Shown in pieces: positions 17,361-25,472 of a DNA stretch of 64,000 nucleotides (positions are counted from its first letter, which is position 1; each line of letters starts with the position of its first letter). Made by a program: the position numbers and the translations under genes. The DNA is from DASSUW01 sp963844405 (GTDB lineage Bacteria; Actinomycetota; Thermoleophilia; Solirubrobacterales; Solirubrobacteraceae). The notes under the pieces are model-generated. The model saw only the letters and a program-made list of their open reading frames with translations, ran no database searches and had not been told where the DNA came from. The stretch is from NCBI GenBank assembly GCA_963844405.1, contig CAWJNZ010000004.1, positions 248,001 through 312,000 of the forward strand, in the 5' to 3' direction.

Positions 17361-18213
17361 CCACCACACCGGCCACGAATGCCGGCTCGCCCTGCACCTG
17401 CGGGTCGGTGAACCGCAGGACGCGCCAGCCCGAGGCGGTCAGCCGAGCGTCCTTCGCGCGGTCGCGCTCGAAGGCGGCGCGAGTGCCGTGGTGCTCGTAG
17501 CCGTCGGTCTCGACGATCAGGCGCTCCTCGGGCCAACAGAAGTCGACGCGGAAGCCCGCGACGATCGGCTGCACGAGCGGGCGCGGGATGTCGTACGCGT
17601 CGCACAGGGCGAGGAACGCGTCCTCGAGCGGGCTGTCGGTCGTCACGGGAAGGGCGCCGGCTGCGGCGTCGTGCAAGCGCAGCGCCCCGGGATGGTCCTC
17701 CGGGATCGCAACGTGCAGCCGGCGCACGTCGGCCATCTCGACCGCCTTCTCGAGGTCTCTTCGAGGCAGGGCCATGGCCAGGTCGGCGAGTGTCTGGCCG
17801 GGCGTGGTGACCGCGATACCGTGACGTGTCGTCGTGTCGGCACGTCGCTTCGGTCGGTGCACGACGATGCGCGCCGAGGTCCGAACCCCGCTTGTACGGG
17901 GAACGATGACGTCGAACTTGGCGGCAGCGCTGGCACGGATGCCCCAGAGCTCGGCGGCGCTGCGATGGCTCAGCACGGCGCCTTCGCCGCAGGCCATCAC
18001 CGCGGCCAGGAAGCGACCGTCTCGCGGCGTCACGATGTGCCCGACGGCGTAGACGCCGCGATAGAGCCGATGCAGCCGCCCGCTCGCCGCCCGCCGGCGA
18101 ATCGCCGCCTCCCCGAACCCCATCTCGTACAGCTGCCGAGCGCTCACGACACCATGCTGCCGGGCAGCCAGTTCGGCGAGCCGCAGATCGCGTGGGGTTG
18201 TTGACCGTCGCAT
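17323..18213 (-). CDS. AbiEi-like N-terminal domain with DUF559 nuclease-like domain
   Basis: A 296-residue protein. The N-terminal part (about 10-70, HGVVSARQLYEMGFGEAAI and LYRGVYAVGH) resembles the winged-helix domain of AbiEi-type antitoxins. The C-terminal part (about 190-285) has the DUF559/very-short-patch-repair-like PD-(D/E)xK arrangement: RVDFCWPEERLIVETDGYEHH, then a GWRVLRFT motif. Proteins of this build are abundant actinobacterial paralogues of unknown role. No toxin partner is next to it, so calling it an antitoxin is not justified. It is convergent with rny and overlaps its 3' end by 38 bases. Confidence 0.85.
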   Translation of the reverse strand: MRRSTTPRDLRLAELAARQHGVVSARQLYEMGFGEAAIRRRAASGRLHRLYRGVYAVGHIVTPRDGRFLAAVMACGEGAVLSHRSAAELWGIRASAAAKFDVIVPRTSGVRTSARIVVHRPKRRADTTTRHGIAVTTPGQTLADLAMALPRRDLEKAVEMADVRRLHVAIPEDHPGALRLHDAAAGALPVTTDSPLEDAFLALCDAYDIPRPLVQPIVAGFRVDFCWPEERLIVETDGYEHHGTRAAFERDRAKDARLTASGWRVLRFTDPQVQGEPAFVAGVVVSARSPLLGTPG

Positions 18214-18270
18214 ACCGACGGTTAGCCGCCCCGCGCGAGATCTCGCCCCCCTCCCAACGCCAGAAGCTCG

Positions 18271-18276
18271 TACCCT
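18271..18276 (+). promoter_or_regulatory. Candidate leaderless -10 element (miaB)
   Basis: TACCCT ends nine bases before the GTG of miaB, with no ribosome binding site between. It lies in the 72-base gap to the divergent DUF559 gene. Confidence 0.45.
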
Positions 18277-18285
18277 GCAACCACA

Positions 18286-19608
18286 GTGAAGCGGTTCCAC
18301 GTCACCACCTTCGGCTGCCAGATGAACGAGCACGACTCCGAGCGCATGAAGGGCATGCTCGAGTCGCTCGGATACCACGAGGTCGGCGATCGCCACGACG
18401 CGGATCTGATCCTCTTCAACACCTGCTCCATCCGCGAGAAGGCCGACGACCGCTTCGTCGCCCACCTCCACGAGGCCAAGGCGATCAAGCGGCGGGACCC
18501 CGAGCGGATCATCGGCGTCGGCGGTTGCTGGGCCCAGTCCGTCAAGGAGCAGGTCTTCAACCAGTTCCCGTTCGTCGACGTCGCCTTCGGCCCCGGCCAG
18601 GTCCACAAGCTCGCCGAGTTCCTGACCAGCGACAGCCTGACCGCCCAGGGCTTCTTCGAGTTCGAGGGCTTCACCGGCCACCTGCCCGCCAAGCGCGCCC
18701 GCGACTTCCAGGCCTGGGTGCAGATCTCCGCCGGCTGCAACATGAAGTGCGCCTTCTGCATCGTGCCCTCGACCCGCGGCCGCGAGGTCTCCCGCCCGCT
18801 CGAGGAGCTCGTCGCCGAGATCGAACAGCTCGCCGCCGACGGCGTCAGAGAGGTCACGCTGCTGGGCCAGAACGTCAACTCCTACGGCACCCGCCTGCGC
18901 CCCCACAAGCGCCGTTTCTCCGAGCTTCTCACCGCCGTCGATGCCATCGAGGGCATCGACCGCATCCGCTACACCAGCCCGCACCCCGCCCACATGAGCG
19001 AGGACGTCGTCATCGCGCACGCGGAGCTGCCGAGCGTGTGCGAGCACATCCACCTCCCGCTGCAGTCGGGCAGCTCGACGATCCTCAAGGCGATGCGCCG
19101 GACCTACGATCGCGGCCGATACATGGACCGCGTCGCGCTGATCCGCGAGCACGTCCCCGACTGCGCGATCACCACCGACATCATCGTCGGCTTCCCGGGG
19201 GAGACGGAGGAGGACTTCGAGGAGACGCTCGAGGTCGCCGAGGAGGTCGGCTACGACGGCGCCTTCACCTTCATCTACTCGCCACGCCGCGACACCGAGG
19301 CGGCGACCTTCACCGACCGCTTCGTCCCGCACGGCGTCGCGGTCGAGCGCATGGAGCGTCTCGTCGAGGTGATCCAGCGGCGCGCCCGCGAGCGCGCGCA
19401 GCGGTTCGTCGGCCGCACGCTCGACGTGCTCGTCGAGGGCGCCTCGCGCCACGACGCCAGCCGCCTCCGCGGCCGCACCCGCCACAACAAGGTCGTCAAC
19501 TTCGACGGCCTGGCCTCGCCCGGCGAGTTCGTGCCGGTCGAGATCACGGCTGCCACCAGCCAGACGCTGACGGGCGAGATGTCGCTCCTCGCGCGAGCCA
19601 CCGGCTGA
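18286..19608 (+). CDS. miaB: tRNA-2-methylthio-N6-dimethylallyladenosine synthase MiaB
   Basis: A 440-residue methylthiotransferase. The N-terminal UPF0004 domain has cysteines in TFGCQMNEHD, NTCSIREKA and GGCWAQ that hold the auxiliary cluster. The radical SAM domain has the CxxxCxxC motif CNMKCAFC near residue 152. A C-terminal TRAM domain follows (about 375-438). It adds the methylthio group to i6A37 of tRNAs, using the product of MiaA, which is encoded 4 kb downstream on the same strand. The start is a GTG without Shine-Dalgarno sequence. Confidence 0.96.
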   Translation: MKRFHVTTFGCQMNEHDSERMKGMLESLGYHEVGDRHDADLILFNTCSIREKADDRFVAHLHEAKAIKRRDPERIIGVGGCWAQSVKEQVFNQFPFVDVAFGPGQVHKLAEFLTSDSLTAQGFFEFEGFTGHLPAKRARDFQAWVQISAGCNMKCAFCIVPSTRGREVSRPLEELVAEIEQLAADGVREVTLLGQNVNSYGTRLRPHKRRFSELLTAVDAIEGIDRIRYTSPHPAHMSEDVVIAHAELPSVCEHIHLPLQSGSSTILKAMRRTYDRGRYMDRVALIREHVPDCAITTDIIVGFPGETEEDFEETLEVAEEVGYDGAFTFIYSPRRDTEAATFTDRFVPHGVAVERMERLVEVIQRRARERAQRFVGRTLDVLVEGASRHDASRLRGRTRHNKVVNFDGLASPGEFVPVEITAATSQTLTGEMSLLARATG

Positions 19609-19633
19609 CGCTCGCTTCCGTCGACCTCGTGTG

Positions 19634-19647
19634 CGAACATATGTTCG
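19634..19647 (+). promoter_or_regulatory. Perfect LexA (SOS) operator palindrome
   Basis: CGAACATATGTTCG is a perfect 14-base palindrome matching every position of the SOS box CGAACRNRYGTTYG. It touches the start codon of the radical SAM gene (GTG at 19647; the alternative ATG at 19641 lies inside it) and begins 25 bases after the miaB stop. LexA bound here would block transcription or initiation of this gene alone. Confidence 0.8.
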
Positions 19648-20672
19648 TGCGCTGGGAGTCACAGAGCGTCGATGCGGGCCACGATCCCCGCCTGCCGGGC
19701 TTCTCGGAGGACGTCGTCGTCCGCCGCTTCAACGCACCCGAGGCCCTCGACACCCGCTTCCACGAGGTCCGCACCAAGTCCGCGATCAACCGCGTACCGG
19801 CCGTTTCGCGGGTCCCGTTCGAGTGGACTGTGAACCCATATCGCGGCTGCTCCCATGCCTGTAATTTCTGTTTCGCACGGCCTACACACGAGTATCTCGA
19901 CCTCAATGCGGGGCGGGATTTCGAGCGCGAGATCATCGTCAAGGTCAACGTGCCGGAGGTGCTGCGCGCGGAGCTCGCGCGGCCGTCGTGGGGCGGCGCT
20001 CACATCGCCATGGGCACGAACACCGACCCGTACCAGTGGGTCGAGGGCCGCTACAAGCTGATGCGCGGCATCTGGGAGGCGATGCGCGACTTCGCGAACC
20101 CGTGCTCGATCCTGACCAAGTCGCCGCTGGTGCTGCGCGACAAGGACCTGCTGCTGGAAATCGCCGAGCGCACACAGGTGAGCGCGTGCCTGTCGGTCCC
20201 CACCCTCGAGGAGAAGGCGTGGCGCGCGACCGAGCCGCACACGCCGCACCCGCGGGCGCGGCTGGAGGCGGTGGCCGAGCTCAACCGGATCGGGATCCCG
20301 ACCGGCATCCTCATCGCGCCGCTGATGCCCGGGATCAACGACCAGCCGGAGCAGGTGCGGCGGATCGTCGAGCTGGCGACGGAGGCCGGAGCCGTGCACA
20401 TCGGCGGCCAGACGCTGTTCCTGCGCGGCTCGGTGAAGGAGATCTTCTTCGAGTGGCTGCGCGAGCACCGGCCCGACCTGCTCGAGCGCTACGAGCGGCT
20501 GTACGCGAGCGGGGCCTACCTGCCGGCCGACGAGCGGCGCACGATCGAGCGCGCGGCCGGCGCGCCGTGGGCGCGGAGCCGGCGCGCCGAGCGGTTCCGG
20601 CACCGCGGCGGGAGCGCAGCCCGCCGCCCCAAACCGCCGGAGGAGGTGAGGCCGCAGCAGTCGCTGTTCTGA
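19647..20672 (+). CDS. Rv2578c-family radical SAM protein
   Basis: A 341-residue radical SAM protein. The cluster motif lies in NPYRGCSHACNFCFARPTHE, followed by MGTNTDPYQWVEGRYKLMRG and ILTKSPLVLRD, and it ends QQSLF. This is closely like my recollection of mycobacterial Rv2578c, a SplB-related family of unknown substrate. The GTG at 19647 is preferred because the family starts M-R-W; an ATG at 19641 would add two residues. No ribosome binding site is present and a perfect SOS operator covers the start region, which points to a DNA-damage role. Basic C-terminal tail. Substrate unknown. Confidence 0.9.
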   Translation: MRWESQSVDAGHDPRLPGFSEDVVVRRFNAPEALDTRFHEVRTKSAINRVPAVSRVPFEWTVNPYRGCSHACNFCFARPTHEYLDLNAGRDFEREIIVKVNVPEVLRAELARPSWGGAHIAMGTNTDPYQWVEGRYKLMRGIWEAMRDFANPCSILTKSPLVLRDKDLLLEIAERTQVSACLSVPTLEEKAWRATEPHTPHPRARLEAVAELNRIGIPTGILIAPLMPGINDQPEQVRRIVELATEAGAVHIGGQTLFLRGSVKEIFFEWLREHRPDLLERYERLYASGAYLPADERRTIERAAGAPWARSRRAERFRHRGGSAARRPKPPEEVRPQQSLF

Positions 20673-20737
20673 ACGCCGCGTGTGACGACGATCACGGCAC
20701 AGAAGTGTCATCAACCTGAAACAGGGCAGGCAGAGCC

Positions 20738-21712
20738 GTGTTGCCTGAAGCGATGCCACGACTTCGCCGACCGCAGATCGCCCACGCCCAGGCGCGTGCG
20801 AGGAACCTGACGGTGCAGACGGCGCAGAAGGCCAGTCGCGCCAAGTGGGAGCTGGCCTTCGTGATCCCGCTGCTCGCGCTGACCCTCTACGCGTACCTCC
20901 GCCGCGAGGAGCTGTTCGGCCTCGACACGCCGGTGCGCGCGGTGGCGGCGGTCGTGATGGTGGTCCTGGGCTGGGCTCTGGCGCGCGACCTCGGGCGCTT
21001 CACCGCCCCTGCGCTGTTCCGGCGCATGGACCCGGCGACCGCGGGCACGGTGGGGTTCCTGATCCGGCTGGTCTTCATCGTCGCCGCGGCGCTGATCGCC
21101 CTGCGTGTCGCCGGCCTGGAGCCGGCCACGCTCGCCGTCGGCGGCGCGATCACCGCGGTGGTGTTCGGCCTCGCCGCTCAGCAGACGTTCGGCAACCTGA
21201 TCGCCGGCCTGGTGCTGGTCTCGGCGCGGCCGTTCAAGGTCGGCGATCGCGTGCGGCTCCAGGCCGGCGGGCTCGCGGGGCAGGTCGAGGGCGTCGTCGA
21301 GTCGCTCGGTCTGCTCTACACGACGCTGGCCCAGAACGGCGACTCGGTGATGGTGCCGAACAACGTGGTCCTGACGGCGGCGATCGTGCCGCTGCGCGAG
21401 CCGGCGGCCGTCGACCTGCGCGCGCGCCTGCGGCCCGACGTGAAGCCGTCCGACCTCCAGGCGCTGCTCGAGGACTGCGTCCGGACGCCCGTCCGCGACG
21501 ACCCGCACATCTCGCTCGAGGAGGTCGACCGCGACGAGGTGATCGTCCGCATCGCCGCGACGCCCGTCTCCGACACCGACGGCCCGCGACTCGCCGACGA
21601 GGTGCTGGCCGCGATCGGCCCGGTGACCCGGCCCGACGAGGACGACACCGAGCCGGCGATCGACCGCGTGCCGGACGACGACGGCGAGCCGCGACAGCGG
21701 TACGAGGGCTAG
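20738..21712 (+). CDS. MscS-family mechanosensitive ion channel
   Basis: A 324-residue MscS-type channel. Membrane helices lie at about 38-56, 66-84 and 100-122. A pore-lining TM3-like helix rich in Gly and Ala (VGGAITAVVFGLAAQQTFGN) leads into the beta domain ARPFKVGDRVRL, then VMVPNNVVLT and a cytoplasmic cage to about 285. The acidic C-terminal tail (about 285-324) is variable. Such channels release solutes on hypo-osmotic shock. The start is a GTG at 20738; an ATG at 20753 is also possible. Convergent with the following dehydrogenase, with only 13 bases between the stops. Confidence 0.9.
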   Translation: MLPEAMPRLRRPQIAHAQARARNLTVQTAQKASRAKWELAFVIPLLALTLYAYLRREELFGLDTPVRAVAAVVMVVLGWALARDLGRFTAPALFRRMDPATAGTVGFLIRLVFIVAAALIALRVAGLEPATLAVGGAITAVVFGLAAQQTFGNLIAGLVLVSARPFKVGDRVRLQAGGLAGQVEGVVESLGLLYTTLAQNGDSVMVPNNVVLTAAIVPLREPAAVDLRARLRPDVKPSDLQALLEDCVRTPVRDDPHISLEEVDRDEVIVRIAATPVSDTDGPRLADEVLAAIGPVTRPDEDDTEPAIDRVPDDDGEPRQRYEG

Positions 21713-21725
21713 CGGCGACGAGGGG

Positions 21726-22520
21726 CTAGTCGCGCAGGTGGCGCTGGCCGGTCGCCATGTCCGACGCGATGTCGTCGGCGCCGAGCCGTCGCTGCAGGGC
21801 CGCCGCCGTCTCCGGAGCGAAGGACGCGAACATGGTCCCCAGCCGCAACCCGAGCGGCGCGACGTCGATCTCGGCTCGATCCTTCTCGATCGCCGAGATC
21901 ACCGCCTCGGCGACGTCCTCGGGCGTCTTTGTCCCCACGTAGCCCGGCAGCTTCGCGCCCGACTCGTGGAACATCCCGGCGTCGCGGATGAAGCCGGGGA
22001 AGACGGTCGAGACGCCGACCCCGCGCGAGCGGAGGTCCTCCCGCAGTCCCTGGGCGAAGCCGCGGAGGCCGAACTTGGTCGCCGCATAGACCGAGGTGCG
22101 AGGCGCGCCGGTCTTCCCGCTCAGCGACGAGACGAAGACGATGTGGCCGCCGCCGCGTGTCGCCATCCCCTCGCACATCAAGCGCGAGAGGATCATCGGG
22201 GCGCGCAGGTTGACGTCGATCACCCGGTCGATCTCCTCGACCGGCAAGGACTCGATGCGGCCGCTGCCCGGCTTCCCGGCGTTGGCCACCAGGACGTCCA
22301 CCGGACCCGCCTCCTCGACCAGCCGCAGCAGCGACGAGCGGTCGCCGAGGTCGCACGCCACGACCCGCCCGCCGGTCTCCGCCGCCAGCGACTCCAGCAC
22401 CTCGACCCGCCGCGCCGTGAGCACCACGTCCGCGCCGCGGCGCACGAGCGCGCGCGCGATCGCCTGCCCGAGCCCGCCGCTCGCGCCCGTGACGAGCGCC
22501 GTCCGTCCCCCGAGATTCAT
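21726..22520 (-). CDS. Short-chain dehydrogenase/reductase
   Basis: A 264-residue classical SDR. The Rossmann motif is TGASGGLGQAIARAL (10-24), NAG at about 84-86, catalytic Ser in VSSLSGKTG and the YAATKFG Tyr-Lys pair. After the core the protein has a helical C-terminal tail (FAPETAAALQRRLGADD). NADP(H) use is plausible from the Arg residues after the second strand (TARRVEVL). The substrate cannot be predicted. It follows the FIST gene on the same strand, with a hairpin between, so it is probably transcribed separately. Confidence 0.88.
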   Translation of the reverse strand: MNLGGRTALVTGASGGLGQAIARALVRRGADVVLTARRVEVLESLAAETGGRVVACDLGDRSSLLRLVEEAGPVDVLVANAGKPGSGRIESLPVEEIDRVIDVNLRAPMILSRLMCEGMATRGGGHIVFVSSLSGKTGAPRTSVYAATKFGLRGFAQGLREDLRSRGVGVSTVFPGFIRDAGMFHESGAKLPGYVGTKTPEDVAEAVISAIEKDRAEIDVAPLGLRLGTMFASFAPETAAALQRRLGADDIASDMATGQRHLRD

Positions 22521-22552
22521 CCCGACACCCTTTCACGAACGCGCAGGTACCT

Positions 22553-22571
22553 GCCCGGCGATAGGCCGGGC
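22553..22571 (-). terminator. Hairpin after the FIST gene
   Basis: GCCCGGC/GCCGGGC with a five-base loop lies 9-27 bases past the stop of the minus-strand FIST gene and before the SDR start. A likely terminator without a T run. Confidence 0.55.
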
Positions 22572-22579
22572 GAGAGACG

Positions 22580-23743
22580 TCAGGCGAAGACGGCGACCGT
22601 CGCGGTGAACCCGTGCAGGAACGTCTCGCCGCCCACCGGCCCGATCTCGCCCGCTGCGAAGAACCCCGCAGCCGGGGCGCCGGCGAGCTCCTCGGCCACC
22701 GTCTCGACGTCGTGGTCGCCACGCCCGAACAGCCCGCGGCCGCGACCGTTGCAGGAGAACAGCAGCGCGCCCGCCGGCGGCCGGCCGCCGAGCGCCTGCA
22801 TGCGCATCGCCAGCGCCTCGTGCAGGTCGCGGTCGGCGCTCGCCGCGTCGCGCGCGTGCAGGCGCACGACCTGGCCGGGACGCACGTCGGCCGCCACGGC
22901 GACCTGGCCGGTCTCCGGGTCGGCGCCCATCAGCCCGCGCACGAGGAAGTCGCCCTGCACGTAGTCGGGCTTGTTGGCGTCGACGACGATGCCCATCAGC
23001 AGGCCGCCCTGCACGAGCGCGAGGTCCTTGGCCGGCAGCGCCTCGATCGTCTCGCGCAGCTTCTCCAAGGCCGGCTTGCCCGCCAGCTCGGCGATGATGT
23101 GGCCGTCGGCGGCGGTGATGGTCAGCTCCGGGCCGATCGGCGCCGCCCCCTGCGACACGCACGGCAGCAGCTCGACGCCCTCGAGCCGCACGCCGACCGC
23201 GCCCTCGTCGACCACCTCCTCGCCGAGGAAGAGCGCCGTCGCCCCGCCCGCCACCCGCGCCGAGGCCAGCCCGCCGACGACCGGCACCGCCGGCGCCGAC
23301 TCGGACAGGAACCGCAGCACGGCATCGGTCGGGAAGGTGGCCGGGTCGGCGAGCAGGATCGCGCCGTCGGCGCCGTCGAGCTCCGGCATCCCGGCCAGCG
23401 TGCCGGTGCCCTCCTCGAGCTCCTCCACCATCGCGTGGAAGGCGGACGCCGAGCCGCCGTCGAGCGACGCCGCCCAGACCGCCACGGCGGTGCCGTCCTC
23501 GACCTCGCGCCGCGCGCCGATCACGCCGCCCGCCGCGCAGCCGACCAGCTCGCCCGGCTCCACCCCCTCGTGCACGGCCTCGAGCACGGCCTCCGGCGCG
23601 GCCAGATGCGTCCCGCAGGCGAAGACGACGGCCAGGTCGCACGGCGCCCCCGCGAGCCCGTCGCGGGCGGTGAGCGTCGCCTCCAGCGCCCCCGCGCGCG
23701 GATCCGGGCTGGTCGACAGGCCGGTTCCGATACGCACGGGCAT
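22580..23743 (-). CDS. FIST N/C sensory domain protein
   Basis: A 387-residue protein with a FIST_N domain (about 30-215; VVFACGTH, VGCAAGGVIG, VPVVGGLASA) and a FIST C-terminal domain (about 225-385; ALLFSCNGRGRGLFG and GFFAAGEIGPVGGETFLHGFTATV). FIST domains are predicted ligand-binding sensory modules, possibly for amino acids or related small molecules. Here the module is free-standing, with no kinase, cyclase or receptor fused, which is common in actinobacteria. It is divergent from miaA with only 23 bases between the start codons, so the two promoters must overlap. Confidence 0.9.
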   Translation of the reverse strand: MPVRIGTGLSTSPDPRAGALEATLTARDGLAGAPCDLAVVFACGTHLAAPEAVLEAVHEGVEPGELVGCAAGGVIGARREVEDGTAVAVWAASLDGGSASAFHAMVEELEEGTGTLAGMPELDGADGAILLADPATFPTDAVLRFLSESAPAVPVVGGLASARVAGGATALFLGEEVVDEGAVGVRLEGVELLPCVSQGAAPIGPELTITAADGHIIAELAGKPALEKLRETIEALPAKDLALVQGGLLMGIVVDANKPDYVQGDFLVRGLMGADPETGQVAVAADVRPGQVVRLHARDAASADRDLHEALAMRMQALGGRPPAGALLFSCNGRGRGLFGRGDHDVETVAEELAGAPAAGFFAAGEIGPVGGETFLHGFTATVAVFA

Positions 23744-23753
23744 CAGGTACGAC

Positions 23754-23759
23754 GATACT
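23754..23759 (+). promoter_or_regulatory. Candidate leaderless -10 element (miaA)
   Basis: GATACT ends seven bases before the GTG of miaA. The whole gap to the divergent FIST start is 23 bases, leaving no room for a leader with a ribosome binding site. Confidence 0.4.
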
Positions 23760-23766
23760 CCGCCCG

Positions 23767-24651
23767 GTGCCGACGATCGTCGCGTTGTTCGGGCCGACGG
23801 GCGTCGGCAAGACCGCCGTCGCCATCGCGCTCGCCGAGCGGCTGCGGGCGCAGGGCGAGGACCCGGTCGCCGTCTCCGCCGACGCCCTGCAGATCTACCA
23901 GGGGCTCGAGACGCTCACCGGAGCCGCTACGGCCGAGGAGCAGGCCAGGCTGGAGCACCGGCTGCTCTCCTTCGTCCCCGTCGACCGGTCGTTCAGCGCC
24001 GGCGCCTACGCGCGGCTCGCCCACGAGACGATCGACGAGCTGCTCCAGCAGGGGCGCCGCCCGATCGTCGTGGGCGGCACCGGCCTCTACCTGCGCGCGG
24101 CGCTCGCCGAGCTCGACCTGCGGCCCCCGGTCCCCGCGCACATCCGCGACCGCCGGCGCGCGGAGCTCGACGCACGCGGTCTCGAGGCGCTGCACGCGGA
24201 GCTGATCGAGCGCGACCCGACCGCCGCCATCGCGCCGACCGACACCCAGCGCATCCTGAGGGCGCTCGAGCTGCTCGACGCCGGGCACCCGCCGCCCGCG
24301 GGAGACCAGCTGTGGACGGGGGCGACGCGGCACCCGACCCTGCTCGCCGGCCTGACGATGGAGCGCGAGGCGCTCAAGGCGCGCATCGACGCCCGCGTCT
24401 ACGAGATGGTGGCCGCAGGCGCCCGGCGGGAGGTCGAGGCCGCGGCGGCCACGGCGTCGCCGACGGTCCGCAAGGCGCTCGGCTTCCGCGAGCTGCTGGC
24501 CGGCGACGTCGAGGCGATGAAGACCGCCACGCGTCGCTACGCGCGCCGCCAGCTGACCTGGATGCGCAAGCTGCCCAACACCACGCTCGTCGACGTGACC
24601 GGGCGCAGCGCCGAGGACGTCGCGCAGGAGATCCACGCCGCGTTGACATGA
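23767..24651 (+). CDS. miaA: tRNA dimethylallyltransferase MiaA
   Basis: A 294-residue MiaA with P-loop GPTGVGKTAVAIALA (8-22), SADALQIYQGLETLTG (a variant of the usual DSxQvYrGldIgTaK), VGGTGLYLRAAL, and a C-terminal RRQLTWMRKLPN tRNA-binding segment. It isopentenylates A37 of tRNAs reading UNN codons, making the substrate for MiaB. The usual DS at the substrate motif is DA here (SADAL), a small deviation. The stop overlaps the dapF ATG (ATGA). Confidence 0.95.
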   Translation: MPTIVALFGPTGVGKTAVAIALAERLRAQGEDPVAVSADALQIYQGLETLTGAATAEEQARLEHRLLSFVPVDRSFSAGAYARLAHETIDELLQQGRRPIVVGGTGLYLRAALAELDLRPPVPAHIRDRRRAELDARGLEALHAELIERDPTAAIAPTDTQRILRALELLDAGHPPPAGDQLWTGATRHPTLLAGLTMEREALKARIDARVYEMVAAGARREVEAAAATASPTVRKALGFRELLAGDVEAMKTATRRYARRQLTWMRKLPNTTLVDVTGRSAEDVAQEIHAALT

Positions 24652-25472
24652 TCCCGGCCGTGCGCTTCGAGAAGTGGCAGGCCCTCGGCAACGACTACCT
24701 GATCGTCGAACGGACGGACCTCGACGAGGAGCTCGTCCGCCACCTCTGCGACCGCCACTTCGGGGTCGGGGCCGACGGCGTGCTCCTGCTCGAGCCGCCC
24801 GACGAGCCCGGCTTCGTCGCGCGGCTGCGCATCTTCAACCCCGACGGCTCGGAGGCCGAGCTGTCCGGCAACGGCGCCCGCCAGGCGATCATGTACCTGC
24901 GCCACCGCGGCTGGACCGACCGCGACACGTTCTCGATCCAGACGATCGCGGGGGAGATCCGGCCCACGATCACCGGCCCCACCACGTGCCGGGTCGACAT
25001 GGGGCGCGCCAGCCTGACCTCCAAGGACTACCTCGGCGGCCCGCCGGACGGGACCGGCATGGTCGAGGGGTTCCGCTTCCAGCACGTCTCGATCGGCAAC
25101 CCGCAATGCGCGATCCGCGTCGACGACCTCGACGAGCTCGAACGGCTCGACGTGCAGGAGATCGGGCCGCGGATCGAGCACGCGCCGCTGTTCCCCAACC
25201 GCACCAACACGTCGTTCTGGACCGAGCTGGCGCCCGACACGATCCGCGCGCGGATCTTCGAGCGCGGCGCGGGGGAGACGCTGTCCTCGGGCACCGGAGC
25301 CTGCGGGGCGGCGGTCGCGCACGTGCTGCGCGGCGGCGACTCGCCGGTCACCGTCAAGCTCGACGGCGGCGAGCTCGAGGTCGAGGTGGACGAGTCCCTG
25401 CACGTCGACCTCACGGGGTGGGCCGTGCCGGTCTTCGAAGGCGAGCTACGGGGTAGCGTGCGGGGGCGATGA
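24648..25472 (+). CDS. dapF: Diaminopimelate epimerase-like protein with Ser at both catalytic Cys positions
   Basis: A 274-residue DapF by fold, length and context: FEKWQALGNDYLIVE, FGVGADGVLLLE, FNPDGSEAELSGNGARQ, VSIGNPQC and FERGAGETLSSGTGACGAAV. DapF interconverts LL- and meso-diaminopimelate using two cysteines (C73 and C217 in the Haemophilus enzyme). At both aligned positions this protein has serine: S73 in LSGNGAR and S214 in SSGTGAC. Everything else around the sites is conserved. The gene sits between miaA and dapD with ATGA overlaps on both sides, so a diaminopimelate role is likely. Whether a Ser/Ser enzyme epimerises efficiently is open. Confidence 0.88.
   Translation: MIPAVRFEKWQALGNDYLIVERTDLDEELVRHLCDRHFGVGADGVLLLEPPDEPGFVARLRIFNPDGSEAELSGNGARQAIMYLRHRGWTDRDTFSIQTIAGEIRPTITGPTTCRVDMGRASLTSKDYLGGPPDGTGMVEGFRFQHVSIGNPQCAIRVDDLDELERLDVQEIGPRIEHAPLFPNRTNTSFWTELAPDTIRARIFERGAGETLSSGTGACGAAVAHVLRGGDSPVTVKLDGGELEVEVDESLHVDLTGWAVPVFEGELRGSVRGR
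25454..25459 (+). promoter_or_regulatory. Weak candidate -10 element before dapD
   Basis: TAGCGT ends nine bases before the dapD ATG, inside the 3' end of dapF. Because dapF and dapD are also coupled by an ATGA overlap, this may be chance. Confidence 0.25.

Noticed and set aside
17323..18213. An AbiE toxin-antitoxin pair
   Set aside because: No AbiEii-type nucleotidyltransferase toxin lies on either side; neighbours are rny and miaB.
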